A stretch of 64,000 nt of DNA from Glutamicibacter sp. PS (GCA_031317595.1 JANCMB010000001.1:1606971-1670970); one strand, 5' to 3'; positions 18,863 through 27,442 are shown, counted from the first letter of the stretch. The notes: a model not told the origin generated them from the sequence alone. Program-made: numbers and translations.

Positions 18863-19168
18863 TTAGTCCAGTTCTAGGGTCTGTTCGACGAGCACGGCGC
18901 GCAGTTCCAAGGAACCACCTAGGGCTTCGGTGTAGCGACGCAGGGTGCCGACGGATACCTCGTCGAGCGCGCCCCTTTCCAGGTCGATGACCTCTGCCAG
19001 ACTGGCGCCGATTTGCTCGGCCATCTGCTCGCGGGTGATCTCGTGAGCCTGCCGGAAATCCGAGAGTTGCCGACTGCGGTTCGCGCTCTTCATGCGCTTT
19101 TGGTGAGCCACAATCGATTCGCGGTTCACCTCATGTAGTGAGCTCAGGTCATCGGATCCATGTCGCAT
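18863..19168 (-). CDS. Small XRE-type helix-turn-helix protein, antitoxin-like
   Basis: A 101-residue DNA-binding protein. The HTH (about residues 35-75) reads LSDFRQAHEITREQMAEQIGASLAEVIDLERG, followed by a short strand-rich tail (LGGSLELRAVLVEQTLELD). That layout is common in HigA/antitoxin-like regulators whose toxin (RelE/HigB fold) is encoded alongside. No toxin frame is found on either side: the beta-propeller gene converges 10 nt away and 168 nt of non-coding DNA precede it. The ATG at 19168 has AGGAG 8 nt upstream. It may be an orphan antitoxin or a lone regulator. Confidence 0.65.
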   Translation of the reverse strand: MRHGSDDLSSLHEVNRESIVAHQKRMKSANRSRQLSDFRQAHEITREQMAEQIGASLAEVIDLERGALDEVSVGTLRRYTEALGGSLELRAVLVEQTLELD

Positions 19169-19336
19169 CGCAGCCACTCCTCGGGGTCGGCGTTTCTTCG
19201 GCCTCCGGCACAGGTTCTCCGAGGGCTGTGGTTATCGTACGTCCTGACACCGAACGGCGAGTGAACCGTGCCCTACAGGAATGAAAAGCACGTAATATAT
19301 CGCCTTGAGGCAGCATTTCGGCCGGAATGACCTCCC

Positions 19337-20899
19337 CTACTTGACGGTAAAGCTCACCCGGTGCCAGCCGGTCGCTCCGTTGGGGGCCGGGCTCATCGGC
19401 TCCTCGATTTGTAGCTTGCCCTCGCGGTCATAGGCCCGCACCGTGGCTGTATGTTCCCCTGCTGCCACGGAATCCACACGGAGCACGAACTGTCGCCAGG
19501 TATCGACCGAATCCTGCTCCGCCAGTTGGGCTTGCTGCCACGGTCCGTCGTCGAGACGCACCTCGACCTTGGAGATTCCAGTGTGCTGGGCCCACGCGGT
19601 ACCGGCAATGGCCAGCTTCTCGGGAGACACCGTGGCCTTGGCCCGCGGAACATCAATCCGCGAGGATAACTTGATCGGACCACGGGTGGACCAACCACGA
19701 GTGCTCCAATAGGCCAAGGCTTGGTCGAACCGTGTCACCTCGAGGTCAATCACCCATTTCGTGGCCGAGACGTATCCGTAGAGCCCAGGAACCACCATGC
19801 GCACCGGGAAGCCGTGTTCGAGCGGTAGCGGTTCGTCGTTCATGCCGACGGCGAGCAGTGCGTCGCGGTCGTCGGTGAGCGCTTCCAAGGGGGTGGAGGC
19901 GGTAAACCCGTCGTGGCTGGTGGACAGGACCATATCGGCCTCGGGTAACGGCCGGGCGCGGGCCAGTAGCTCACGAATCGGGTAGCCCAGCCATTTCGCG
20001 TTGCCGATCAGTTCCCCGCCGACCGGGTTCGAAACACAGGCCAAGGTCACCCGGCTTTCAATCAGCGGCTGCTCAAGGAGTTCGGCAAAATCGATGTCCA
20101 GATCTTCTTCGACCATCCCGTGGACGCGAAGCCGCCAATTCTTGGGGTCGATCTCGGGCACCCGCAGGGCGGTGTCGATGCGGTAGAACTCGGCGTTGGG
20201 TGTCACGTGCTGCGGCATACCGGCGACGTTGATTTGGGCTCCAACGGGAACCGCAGAGGCGGGTGTTGTAGCGCGCGGCAGTCGTAGCGCCTCCCGAGTG
20301 GCAGATGCGACATTGCGCACCGAAGATAGGGCCCTGCCGCCAACACCTAGGAGCACGGCCCCGGCGGCGGTAACCGATACGGCCCGCAGGAATTGACGAC
20401 GCGAACTGCGCGGCACATCGTGCGCTGTGTTTGAAGAGGCGCTCCCCTCCGTTGCCTCGGCGGCACGCACCGTATAGTTCAGGGCGAGTATTCCCGCCAC
20501 GGCTCCCGCGGCGGTGGGCACCAAATCCGGGATTCCTGTGGCTGCGCGAGACCAGACCGCCATGCCGAGGGCTATCGCCAGCAGGATAATTAACCCCGCG
20601 GCGAAGGCACTTGCCCGCCGCGCCAGAATCCCGAGCAACGCGGCGGCTAGTATGGCCACAATCCCCATGGAAATGAACAGCGCCAGCTTGTCGTTCGTGC
20701 CGAAGGCCGCGATGGCGAAATCTTTCAGCCACGGCGGGGTGATATCGATGAACCACGCGCCGACGGCCACCAAGGGTGAGGAGGCACGCGTGAAAGGCAC
20801 CGAGGCCAACTCCGCCACACCGAAGAAGAGACCGGCCGATACCACCCCGGCAAACGCGTAGCGCCAGCGCTGGACGTCCGGTGATGCGGTGCTGTTCAT
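19337..20899 (-). CDS. Membrane-anchored molybdopterin oxidoreductase (sulfite oxidase fold), copy 1
   Basis: A 520-residue protein. Residues 1-140 hold about four membrane helices. A twin-arginine-like sequence then lies inside the chain (SRRQFLRAVSVTAAGAVLLG), followed by the sulfite-oxidase molybdopterin domain with the Mo-ligating cysteine at 288 (TLACVSNPVGGELIGN). SLYGYVSATKWV-type motifs follow, then a C-terminal Ig-like dimerisation domain (SKVEVRLDDGPWQQ). The active site should face outside the membrane. The substrate is unknown. It is about 60 percent similar by eye to the next gene and belongs to the SigK/RskA-linked cluster. No CAATCC-N15-CCGAAC element is seen just upstream. Confidence 0.86.
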   Translation of the reverse strand: MNSTASPDVQRWRYAFAGVVSAGLFFGVAELASVPFTRASSPLVAVGAWFIDITPPWLKDFAIAAFGTNDKLALFISMGIVAILAAALLGILARRASAFAAGLIILLAIALGMAVWSRAATGIPDLVPTAAGAVAGILALNYTVRAAEATEGSASSNTAHDVPRSSRRQFLRAVSVTAAGAVLLGVGGRALSSVRNVASATREALRLPRATTPASAVPVGAQINVAGMPQHVTPNAEFYRIDTALRVPEIDPKNWRLRVHGMVEEDLDIDFAELLEQPLIESRVTLACVSNPVGGELIGNAKWLGYPIRELLARARPLPEADMVLSTSHDGFTASTPLEALTDDRDALLAVGMNDEPLPLEHGFPVRMVVPGLYGYVSATKWVIDLEVTRFDQALAYWSTRGWSTRGPIKLSSRIDVPRAKATVSPEKLAIAGTAWAQHTGISKVEVRLDDGPWQQAQLAEQDSVDTWRQFVLRVDSVAAGEHTATVRAYDREGKLQIEEPMSPAPNGATGWHRVSFTVK

Positions 20900-20953
20900 G
20901 TCCTACTCCTTGGGCTGGGGCTCCCATCATAGGCAGGCGGCAAACCCCGTGGT

Positions 20954-20971
20954 CGGTTCCTAACGGAACCG
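20954..20971 (-). terminator. Hairpin between the two molybdoenzyme genes
   Basis: CGGTTCC (20954-20960), loop TAAC, GGAACCG (20965-20971). It could attenuate readthrough from copy 2 into copy 1; there is no clear U-tract. Confidence 0.35.
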
Positions 20972-21044
20972 TAATGTTCTGCGCACTCGACCTCTGCCTC
21001 ACTGGAGAGGCGGATACCGAAAGGCGGTGAGCGGTGCCCCGACC

Positions 21045-22631
21045 CTAGGTGACGCGGAAGGAGACTTCGTGCCAGCCGGAGCTGCCGTTAGGCACAGGGT
21101 TGGCGCGCTGTTCGCTCTGCAATTGGCCCACGCCGTCGTAGGCGCGCACGCGAGCGGTATGTGTCCCCGGGGCCAGGCCGCGCACGGGAAACGACCACTG
21201 CCTCCAGCTGTCTATACCTGCCGCCGCGGCTAGTTGCGCTGCGTGCCAGCGGCCGCCGTCGAGTTGCACCTCAACACGGGTAATACCGCTACGCTGCGCC
21301 CAAGCGGTGCCGCCGAGCATGAGGTCTCCGGCCGGTACTTGGGCAAATCCGCGAGGTACGTCGATCCGCGACGAGAATTTGATCGGTCCACGAGCCGACC
21401 AGCCGCGCGTTGTCCAGTAGGCCTGTTTATCCGCAAAACGCGTCACTTCGAGGTCGATCACCCATTTTGTAGCCGAAACATATCCGTAGAGTCCCGGCAC
21501 TACCATGCGCACCGGGAATCCATGTTCGGCGGGCAGCGGTGCGCCGTTCATGCCGACGGCGAGTAGGGCGTCGCGCCCATCGGTGAGTGCCGCAAGGGGT
21601 GTGGAAGCGCTGAACCCGTCGTGGCTGGTGGAGAGCACCATATCTGCCTGCGGAAGCGGCTTGGCGCGGGCCATGAGCTCACGGATCGGGTATCCCAGCC
21701 ATTTGGCGTTGCCGATGAGGTCACCGCCGACCGGGTTGGAGACGCAAGTGAGCGTGACCCAGGTTTCGACCAGCTCTTGGCCCAGTAGTTGGTCGAAATC
21801 CATGGTGATTTCGTGTTCGACCAAGCCGTGGACTCGCAGGCTCCAGGTTGTTGGATCAATCCGGGGTACCGATAGCGCCGTGTCGATGCGGTAAAACTCC
21901 TCATTGGGGGTCACGAAGGGCGGCATCGCGGCCAGCTTGACTGCTACGTCATCGGGGAGTGCGGCAGCGCGTCGAGCGGGGGCTGGGAGCCTCACCTGGT
22001 CGACGGCGACCCGGAAGGTCGAATGCGCTGATGAAAGGGCCCGCCCCGAAGCCGCCATCACCCCAGCAAGCACCAGACCCAGTGAGCTCAATCGCAGGAA
22101 GTCGCGACGAGTGTGCCCTCCTCGGCCCGCCGTTTGTTCCGCGGCGTTCCCCGCCGGCGCGGCGCTAGCGACTCGGCGCGCCCGGCCCGTCATCAAAGTC
22201 AATGTGCACAGCCCGAGCAGAACGCCGAACAGCGTGGGCAGCATGTCGCGCGGGCCGGTAGACGCGCGGGTGAGCACGGCGGCCACCAGCAACAGCCCCA
22301 ATGCGGCGGCCAGCGCAAGTGCGGCCGGTAGCCAAGCGGCAGCCAACCGTCCAATGGCCGTGGCGATCAGTAGCGACACCAGGCCAATGACGACGAACAG
22401 TGCCACCTTGTCGTAAACGCCAAATAACGCAATGGCTAGGTCTTTGACTGCCGGTGGCGAGAAATCGATCAACCAGGATCCTATGGCCACCACCGGCGAG
22501 GCAGCTGCTGCGAAGAACACCGACATGAGTTCCGCCGCGCCAAAGAGCAGGGCGCCGGAAACGATACCGACCAGAGCGAACGGCCATCGGCGTATTGGCT
22601 GCCGGCTATCAAGCCCATGGTTTTTCTTCAT
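21045..22631 (-). CDS. Membrane-anchored molybdopterin oxidoreductase (sulfite oxidase fold), copy 2
   Basis: A 528-residue paralogue of the preceding protein with the same plan. Four membrane helices in the first 140 residues are followed by an internal arginine pair (TRRDFLRLSSLGLVLAGVMA). The Moco domain has the ligand cysteine at 296 (TLTCVSNPVGGDLIGNAKWLG), YVSATKWVIDLEVTRF and the C-terminal dimerisation domain (ITRVEVQLDGGRWHAAQ). It lies 69 nt after the DUF4383 gene and is probably transcribed with it from the element at 23192-23218. Tandem copies point to a local duplication and possibly different substrates. Confidence 0.86.
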   Translation of the reverse strand: MKKNHGLDSRQPIRRWPFALVGIVSGALLFGAAELMSVFFAAAASPVVAIGSWLIDFSPPAVKDLAIALFGVYDKVALFVVIGLVSLLIATAIGRLAAAWLPAALALAAALGLLLVAAVLTRASTGPRDMLPTLFGVLLGLCTLTLMTGRARRVASAAPAGNAAEQTAGRGGHTRRDFLRLSSLGLVLAGVMAASGRALSSAHSTFRVAVDQVRLPAPARRAAALPDDVAVKLAAMPPFVTPNEEFYRIDTALSVPRIDPTTWSLRVHGLVEHEITMDFDQLLGQELVETWVTLTCVSNPVGGDLIGNAKWLGYPIRELMARAKPLPQADMVLSTSHDGFSASTPLAALTDGRDALLAVGMNGAPLPAEHGFPVRMVVPGLYGYVSATKWVIDLEVTRFADKQAYWTTRGWSARGPIKFSSRIDVPRGFAQVPAGDLMLGGTAWAQRSGITRVEVQLDGGRWHAAQLAAAAGIDSWRQWSFPVRGLAPGTHTARVRAYDGVGQLQSEQRANPVPNGSSGWHEVSFRVT

Positions 22632-22656
22632 GATGGCCTACTTTCCGTGCCATTGG

Positions 22657-22689
22657 TGCGGCGCCGGCCCGAAGGGTAGCGGCGCCGCA
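22657..22689 (-). other. Stem-loop between the DUF4383 gene and molybdoenzyme copy 2
   Basis: TGCGGCGCC (22657-22665) pairs with GGCGCCGCA (22681-22689) around a 15-nt loop. It lies in the 69-nt gap inside the presumed operon, so it may be an attenuator or an mRNA-stability element. Confidence 0.45.
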
Positions 22690-22700
22690 TTGCACCTGCG

Positions 22701-23135
22701 TTAGTGGCGTGTGCCCTTGCGGCCCAAGAGCAGGCCGCTGAGCAGCATGACGGTACCTAAGATGAAGTGCAACCAGTTATCGGCCATATTCAGCGGGATG
22801 AAGTTCGCCGGCCCAGAGCCGGCAGCCAGTCCGTAGATCCACAAGACCAGGTAGACGGCTCCGGAAAGCACGAGAAACATCTTGGACCTTGGCGCCGCGG
22901 TGGCAGCGACAAGCCCCAGAACACCGAATATCAGGTGCACCAAATTGTGCAGGGTGGAGATTTGAAAGACACCAAGGAGCATCGCCTCGGAATGGTGTCC
23001 GGCGAAGCCCAGATGTTCGATCCCGCTGGTGATACCCGGCACGAAGCCGAGGATCCCGACGAGTAGGAAAGTTACGCCAAAGAGTCCGGCGGCCAGTTGC
23101 AGCGGGCTTCGTTTAACGGTGGTTTGCGCGCTCAT
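22701..23135 (-). CDS. DUF4383 membrane protein
   Basis: A 144-residue membrane protein with four helices. It shows the DUF4383 pattern: a G-F-V-P-G-I-T segment after helix 1, the histidine-rich LGVFQISTLHNLVHLIFGVLGL, then ADNWLHFILGTVMLLSG. The start is the ATG at 23135 with GGGAG upstream; the open frame continues 25 codons earlier across the promoter-like element. The conserved histidines suggest metal or haem binding, unproven. It heads a two-gene unit with molybdoenzyme copy 2. Confidence 0.85.
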   Translation of the reverse strand: MSAQTTVKRSPLQLAAGLFGVTFLLVGILGFVPGITSGIEHLGFAGHHSEAMLLGVFQISTLHNLVHLIFGVLGLVAATAAPRSKMFLVLSGAVYLVLWIYGLAAGSGPANFIPLNMADNWLHFILGTVMLLSGLLLGRKGTRH

Positions 23136-23191
23136 GATGTGCTCCCTTGTGCTGGGCGGCGGCCACGTATTGGCCGCCGCTGACACAAGTG

Positions 23192-23218
23192 GTTCGGAGC
23201 ACTCCCCCAACTGGATTG
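23192..23218 (-). promoter_or_regulatory. Candidate SigK-type promoter for the DUF4383-molybdoenzyme unit
   Basis: On the minus strand CAATCC (23218-23213), a 15-nt spacer and CCGAAC (23197-23192) lie 57 nt before the DUF4383 start. The same hexamers with the same spacing, plus TGCT before CCGAAC, recur upstream of the fasciclin gene. They resemble the CCATCC / CCGAAT promoter reported for mycobacterial SigK (from memory). Confidence 0.65.
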
Positions 23219-23237
23219 CCGGATGGGGAAAATATTT

Positions 23238-24077
23238 CTAGAGCTCCTGAACGAGGATCGGGTCGGTGGTGGGCTGCGGAGAACCGCCCGCCGGTTCGAC
23301 GGTAATTCCCAGATGCGTCACGCCTTCCATGCTGCCTTCAACGAGGCTTACCTCTCCGGAGGCCAGCATCCCGGCCGGCGTCGCGCCACTGTCCCCGATG
23401 AGCCAGAGTTCATAGCCGTGGCCTTCCGGTGCCTTGGGCAGTTGCTCCCCCGAGACGGACATCAGGCCAGAGGCACTCGAGTAGGCAAGGGTCACCGTGG
23501 CGCCGTCACTGGTGCGGGCCTGCACGGTCCGCAAATCCGGGGCCTGCAATAGCGAGCGTAGCCCCTGCGCCTCATTCTGCGCCGCATTGAGTTGCTCGCG
23601 CAGCTCGTTGCCTTGCCTGTGCTCGGCGACGAGAATGCCACCAAGGCCAAGCGCTGCCACCAGCAGTGTGGCCGCGGCCAAGGCAAAGGCGGTTCGGCCT
23701 CGTCGTGCCCTCGGTACTGGTTCGGTCGCTACCCGCTCTTCGCGGACTGGCCCCGACGTTGGTGCCGGGGTCATCGCCGTTTCCGGTCCGATAGCGGGTT
23801 CCTGGGCGGCGGACGTGGGCGAGGTGGGATCTGCGGCGGGCTGCTGCGGCAAATCACGAATCGCGTCGAGCACATTGCGTTTTAGCTGAGCCGGTGGCTG
23901 TTCGGTAGCCGCGTAGCCAAGAACGGCGGCACCCTCAGAGAGCTGTTGCACATCCTGCGCTAGGGCTTCGTCGGTGGCCAGCAACTGTTCAAAGTCGGCT
24001 CGTTCGGTGTCGGACATGGCGTTCAACGCATACGCGGCGGCGGCATCCGCGCGTTCAGAGTTCTTCCGCTGTTCCAT
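23238..24077 (-). CDS. rskA: Anti-sigma factor, RskA family
   Basis: A membrane anti-sigma factor of 279 residues. The N-terminal cytosolic sigma-binding domain (about 1-85: AAAYALNAMSDTERADFEQL) is followed by a Pro/Thr-rich linker. One membrane helix (TAFALAAATLLVAALGLGGILVA, about 128-150) precedes an extracytoplasmic RskA domain (VSGEQLPKAPEGHGYELWLIG ... GSMEGVTHLGITVEPAGGSPQP). Its ATG overlaps the sigma factor stop (ATGA), so the pair is made in fixed ratio. In the known family, regulated proteolysis frees the sigma factor. Confidence 0.9.
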   Translation of the reverse strand: MEQRKNSERADAAAAYALNAMSDTERADFEQLLATDEALAQDVQQLSEGAAVLGYAATEQPPAQLKRNVLDAIRDLPQQPAADPTSPTSAAQEPAIGPETAMTPAPTSGPVREERVATEPVPRARRGRTAFALAAATLLVAALGLGGILVAEHRQGNELREQLNAAQNEAQGLRSLLQAPDLRTVQARTSDGATVTLAYSSASGLMSVSGEQLPKAPEGHGYELWLIGDSGATPAGMLASGEVSLVEGSMEGVTHLGITVEPAGGSPQPTTDPILVQEL

Positions 24078-24670
24078 CAGGCCACCCCCATTCCGTTTCG
24101 TAGTCGTTTCAGTCCATCACGTATTCGTGTTTTCACCGTACCTAGTGGAACGCCAAGCCGTTCGGCAACTTCATGTTGCGTCAGGCCCTCGTAGTAGGCC
24201 AGTGAAATCGCCTGTCGTTGCGCATCCGGCAGCGTTTCCAGCGCTTGTCGGGCGCGCTGCGCATCGGCATGCACTATGGCAAGGTCTTCAACATCATCGT
24301 GCGACACCTGATAGTCGCGGATGCCTTCTCGAAGATCCCGGTTCCGGCTCGCGTTGGCCGAGCGTACTCGATCCACCGCTCGCCGGTGCGCGATTGTTGC
24401 GATCCAGGGCAGGGCCGAACCGCGCGTCCGATCGTAGCGAGCCGCATGTTGCCAGAGTTCGACGAATACCTCTTGGGCCACATCGGAGGCGAGCTCCGGA
24501 TCGACCAGTATGCGCCGAGCCACACCATAGACCATCGGTGAGACGGCGTCGTACAGCGCTTCGAAGGCCGCCCCGTCGCCCTGCGCGGTGCGTGTGAGCA
24601 GCTCTTCGGGCGTCGCATCGAGTGCGGCAGAGCGCTGCTCAGTTTCCGATTCCTCCATGTACATCAGCAT
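24077..24670 (-). CDS. sigK: ECF sigma factor, SigK type
   Basis: A 197-residue extracytoplasmic-function sigma factor. Region 2 reads LYDAVSPMVYGVARRILVDPELASDVAQEVFVELW and region 4 reads LPDAQRQAISLAYYEGLTQHEVAERLGVPLGTVKTRIRDGL. A first ATG with AGGAG 8 nt upstream is used; ATGs two and four codons later are possible. The rskA overlap and the nearby fasciclin gene make SigK the best assignment rather than another ECF class. It lies downstream of the fasciclin terminator, so it needs its own promoter, which I could not fix. Confidence 0.86.
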   Translation of the reverse strand: MLMYMEESETEQRSAALDATPEELLTRTAQGDGAAFEALYDAVSPMVYGVARRILVDPELASDVAQEVFVELWQHAARYDRTRGSALPWIATIAHRRAVDRVRSANASRNRDLREGIRDYQVSHDDVEDLAIVHADAQRARQALETLPDAQRQAISLAYYEGLTQHEVAERLGVPLGTVKTRIRDGLKRLRNGMGVA

Positions 24671-24721
24671 CTCACGTCTCCTCTAGCCTGGCCCGGTTCC
24701 CACTCCGCCGAGGCGTGGGGC

Positions 24722-24758
24722 AAAAATGGGGCGGGGTAGCTGCCGCTACCCCGCCCCA
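24722..24758 (-). terminator. Intrinsic terminator of the fasciclin gene
   Basis: A perfect 14-bp stem (TGGGGCGGGGTAGC at 24727-24740, loop TGCC, complement at 24745-24758) is followed on the minus strand by TTTTT. It separates the fasciclin gene from sigK. Confidence 0.85.
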
Positions 24759-24804
24759 CCTCGTTCATCTCAGCCCGAGGCCCATCGACGGCCCCGGTGG
24801 TGCG

Positions 24805-25476
24805 TTATTCGGATTTCATTGAGGGCATCAGCACCTGATCCACCAGGTAGACCGTGGCGTTGGCGGTCTGCACGCCACCACAGATGACGTTGGCACCGTT
24901 GACCTTCAGCTCATCCCCGGAACCGGTGACCTCAACATCTTCACCCTGTACGGTGGTGTGTTTGCCGGGCAGGTCCTCTGGCAGGATTTGACCGGGAACA
25001 ACGTGGTAGGTCAGCACGGTGCTCAGGGTGTCGGCGTCCTGCACCACTGCCTCTAGGTCCTTCTCGGGGATTGCGGCAAAGGCCTGGTCGACCGGGGCGA
25101 AAACGGTGAAGTCGTCTCCGTTCAGGGTGTCCACCAGGTTGACCTCGGGGTTCAGTTTCCCAGAAACCGCAGCGGTCAGAGTGGTCAGCAGCGGGTTGTT
25201 TGAGGCGGCAACGGCCACGGGGTCCTGTGCCATCCCGGCCACCGATCCCTCGCCGTCGGGAACTTGTGCGGCGTAGTCGGCACATCCGGAGCCCACCAAG
25301 TACTGCGCAGGGTCCATGCTCGGCGATTCGCTGGACTCGCTGGCCGGGGTGGAAGCCGTTGCGGCCGGCGAGGAACTCTGCGGGGAGGACGTGGTGCCAC
25401 CGGTGCTGCAGGCGGCAAGCCCAAACAGTGCGGTGAGACTCAGGCCGACAAATGCGGTGCGCGCAATCTTCTTCAT
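24805..25476 (-). CDS. Fasciclin-domain lipoprotein (MPT83/MPT70-like)
   Basis: A 223-residue secreted protein. The signal ([23 protein letters not shown]) ends in a lipobox with Cys23, and a Ser/Thr/Ala-rich spacer to about residue 55 follows. Then comes one FAS1 domain with the H1 and H2 motifs ([24 protein letters not shown]) and a C-terminal [18 protein letters not shown] ribosome binding site precedes the ATG at 25476. In mycobacteria the homologues MPT83 and MPT70 are the main SigK targets. Here a matching promoter-like element lies 75 nt upstream. Likely adhesion or envelope function. Confidence 0.92.
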   Translation of the reverse strand: MKKIARTAFVGLSLTALFGLAACSTGGTTSSPQSSSPAATASTPASESSESPSMDPAQYLVGSGCADYAAQVPDGEGSVAGMAQDPVAVAASNNPLLTTLTAAVSGKLNPEVNLVDTLNGDDFTVFAPVDQAFAAIPEKDLEAVVQDADTLSTVLTYHVVPGQILPEDLPGKHTTVQGEDVEVTGSGDELKVNGANVICGGVQTANATVYLVDQVLMPSMKSE

Positions 25477-25550
25477 GGTGTTGCTCCTTCGATCTGCGGA
25501 CCAGACGGGCCGCGAATGGTGTACCCCGTGGTGTGGGGCTGTCATCGAAG

Positions 25551-25577
25551 GTTCGGAGCAGTGGCGGGAGTGGATTG
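25551..25577 (-). promoter_or_regulatory. Candidate SigK-type promoter for the fasciclin gene
   Basis: On the minus strand CAATCC (25577-25572), 15 nt, then CCGAAC (25556-25551), preceded by TGCT. This is the same layout as the element at 23192-23218. Confidence 0.65.
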
Positions 25578-25688
25578 GATTATTTTTCTCCGCTTCGCGC
25601 ATCGGCGCTCGAGCAGGCGCACGGTGGAATCCACGGCCTCGGGAGCAACACCCGTTATACCGCTGTGGCATGGGGTTAAACCACCGGC

Positions 25689-25714
25689 CCCACCTCAAAC
25701 ATGGATGAGGTGGG
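25689..25714 (-). terminator. Hairpin after the RNase J gene
   Basis: CCCACCTCA (25689-25697), an 8-nt loop and TGAGGTGGG (25706-25714) lie 22 nt beyond the rnj stop. The U-tract is weak. Confidence 0.5.
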
Positions 25715-25735
25715 ACCTATAGCGTGGCAGGCGGG

Positions 25736-27442
25736 TTAGGCCTCGAGCACCACGGGAACGATCATCGGGCGGCGACGCAGCTTGCGGGAAACCCACGAAC
25801 CAATGACGCGGCGGGTGATCTGTTGCAGCTGATGGGTGGTGTGCGAGGGGTTATTCCCCACCGCTTCCACGATCGCTGCGGCGATCTTCGGCTTGATCTC
25901 GTTGAAGACCTTATCGTCCTCGGCGACACCGCGGGCATGGATATCCGGCCCGGAGATGATGGTGCCGTTCTGCCGGTTGATGACGGTAATCACCGAGATG
26001 AAGCCCTCTTCGCCGAGGGTGACGCGGTCCTTCAGGTCCGAGTCGGTCACGGTGCCGACCTTGGAGCCGTCGACATAGACGTAACCGCAGTCGACCTGAC
26101 CAACCAGCTCGGCCTTGCCGTCCTTCAGATCCACCACCGAGCCGTCCTCGGTCAGCAGCACGTTATCCTCCGGCACGCCGGACTGTGCGGCCAGTCGGCC
26201 GTTGGCGATCAGGTGACGGGTCTCGCCGTGCACCGGCATCACGTTCTTCGGGCGCAGAATGTTGTAGCAGTACAGCAACTCACCGGCCGAGGCGTGCCCG
26301 GAGACGTGCACCTTGGCCATGCCCTTGTGGATCACCTCGGCACCCAGGCGCATCAGGCCGTTGATCACACGGAAGACCGCGTTCTCGTTGCCCGGGATCA
26401 GACTCGAAGCCAGGATCACGGTGTCCCCCGGATTGACCTGGATCTTGTGATCGCCGTTGGCCATTCGGGACAGTGCAGCCATCGGCTCGCCCTGCGAACC
26501 GGTGGACATCAGCACGACCTTATGCTCGGGCAGCTTGTCGACTTCCTTCATGTCCACAATGACGCCCTGCGGCACGTGCAGGTATCCCAGACGTTCGGCG
26601 ATGCCCATATTGCGCACCATGGAACGCCCGATGAAGGCCACCTTGCGCCCGTGGATTGCCGCGGCGTCCAGCACCTGCTGCACGCGGTGCACGTGGGAGG
26701 AGAAGGAGGCGACGATGATGCGGCGGCGAGCCTTGGCGAACTTCGCCTCGAGCACCGGTCCAATGTCCTTCTCATGCATGGTGAAGCCCGGGACGTCGGC
26801 GTTGGTCGAGTCCGAGAGGAATAGGTCCACGCCCTCTTCGCCGAGGCGGGCGAAGTGGCGCAGGTCGGTGATGCGCCCATCGAGCGGCAGCTGATCCATT
26901 TTGAAGTCGCCGGTGTGCAGCACGGTGCCCGCGTCGGTGCGCAGGAAAACGGCCAGGGCGTCGGGAATCGAGTGGTTAACGGCCACGAATTCGCATTCGA
27001 AGGGCCCCACTTCACGCACTTCACCTTCGACGACGACGGTGCTGTTGGCCTTCAGGCGATGCTCGGCAAGCTTCGCCTCGATGAACGCCAAGGTCAGCTT
27101 GGAACCGTAGATCGGGATGTCTTCGCGCATGCGCAGCAGGTACGGTACGGCACCGATGTGGTCTTCGTGACCGTGGGTGAGCACCAGGCCGACGATGTCG
27201 TCGATCCGGTCCTTGATGTAGGAGAAATCCGGCAGGATCAGGTCCACGCCCGGCTGGTGCTCCTCCGGGAACAGCACGCCGCAGTCGACGATCAACAGCT
27301 TGCCGTTGATCTCGAAGACCGTCATGTTGCGTCCGATATCGCCCAGGCCGCCGAGCGGAACCACCCGCAGGGTGTCCTTCTTCAGCTTCTTGGGTTGTTG
27401 CAGGCGGGCGGTATCCGCCTTACCCACTGACGTTTCGGTCAT
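25736..27442 (-). CDS. rnj: Ribonuclease J
   Basis: Metallo-beta-lactamase/beta-CASP nuclease with 5'-3' exo- and endonuclease activity in mRNA decay and rRNA maturation. The 568-residue protein has the zinc motif HGHEDH (residues 90-95), GGLGDIGRNM near the start, the beta-CASP region (SGHASAGELLYCYNILRPKNVMPVHGE) and a C-terminal domain ending SWVSRKLRRRPMIVPVVLE. It starts 19 nt after dapA, so dapA-rnj form one unit as in many actinobacteria. Confidence 0.95.
   Translation of the reverse strand: MTETSVGKADTARLQQPKKLKKDTLRVVPLGGLGDIGRNMTVFEINGKLLIVDCGVLFPEEHQPGVDLILPDFSYIKDRIDDIVGLVLTHGHEDHIGAVPYLLRMREDIPIYGSKLTLAFIEAKLAEHRLKANSTVVVEGEVREVGPFECEFVAVNHSIPDALAVFLRTDAGTVLHTGDFKMDQLPLDGRITDLRHFARLGEEGVDLFLSDSTNADVPGFTMHEKDIGPVLEAKFAKARRRIIVASFSSHVHRVQQVLDAAAIHGRKVAFIGRSMVRNMGIAERLGYLHVPQGVIVDMKEVDKLPEHKVVLMSTGSQGEPMAALSRMANGDHKIQVNPGDTVILASSLIPGNENAVFRVINGLMRLGAEVIHKGMAKVHVSGHASAGELLYCYNILRPKNVMPVHGETRHLIANGRLAAQSGVPEDNVLLTEDGSVVDLKDGKAELVGQVDCGYVYVDGSKVGTVTDSDLKDRVTLGEEGFISVITVINRQNGTIISGPDIHARGVAEDDKVFNEIKPKIAAAIVEAVGNNPSHTTHQLQQITRRVIGSWVSRKLRRRPMIVPVVLEA

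Noticed and set aside
25724-26824. 366-codon plus-strand frame opposite rnj
   Set aside because: Antisense shadow of a complete RNase J gene.
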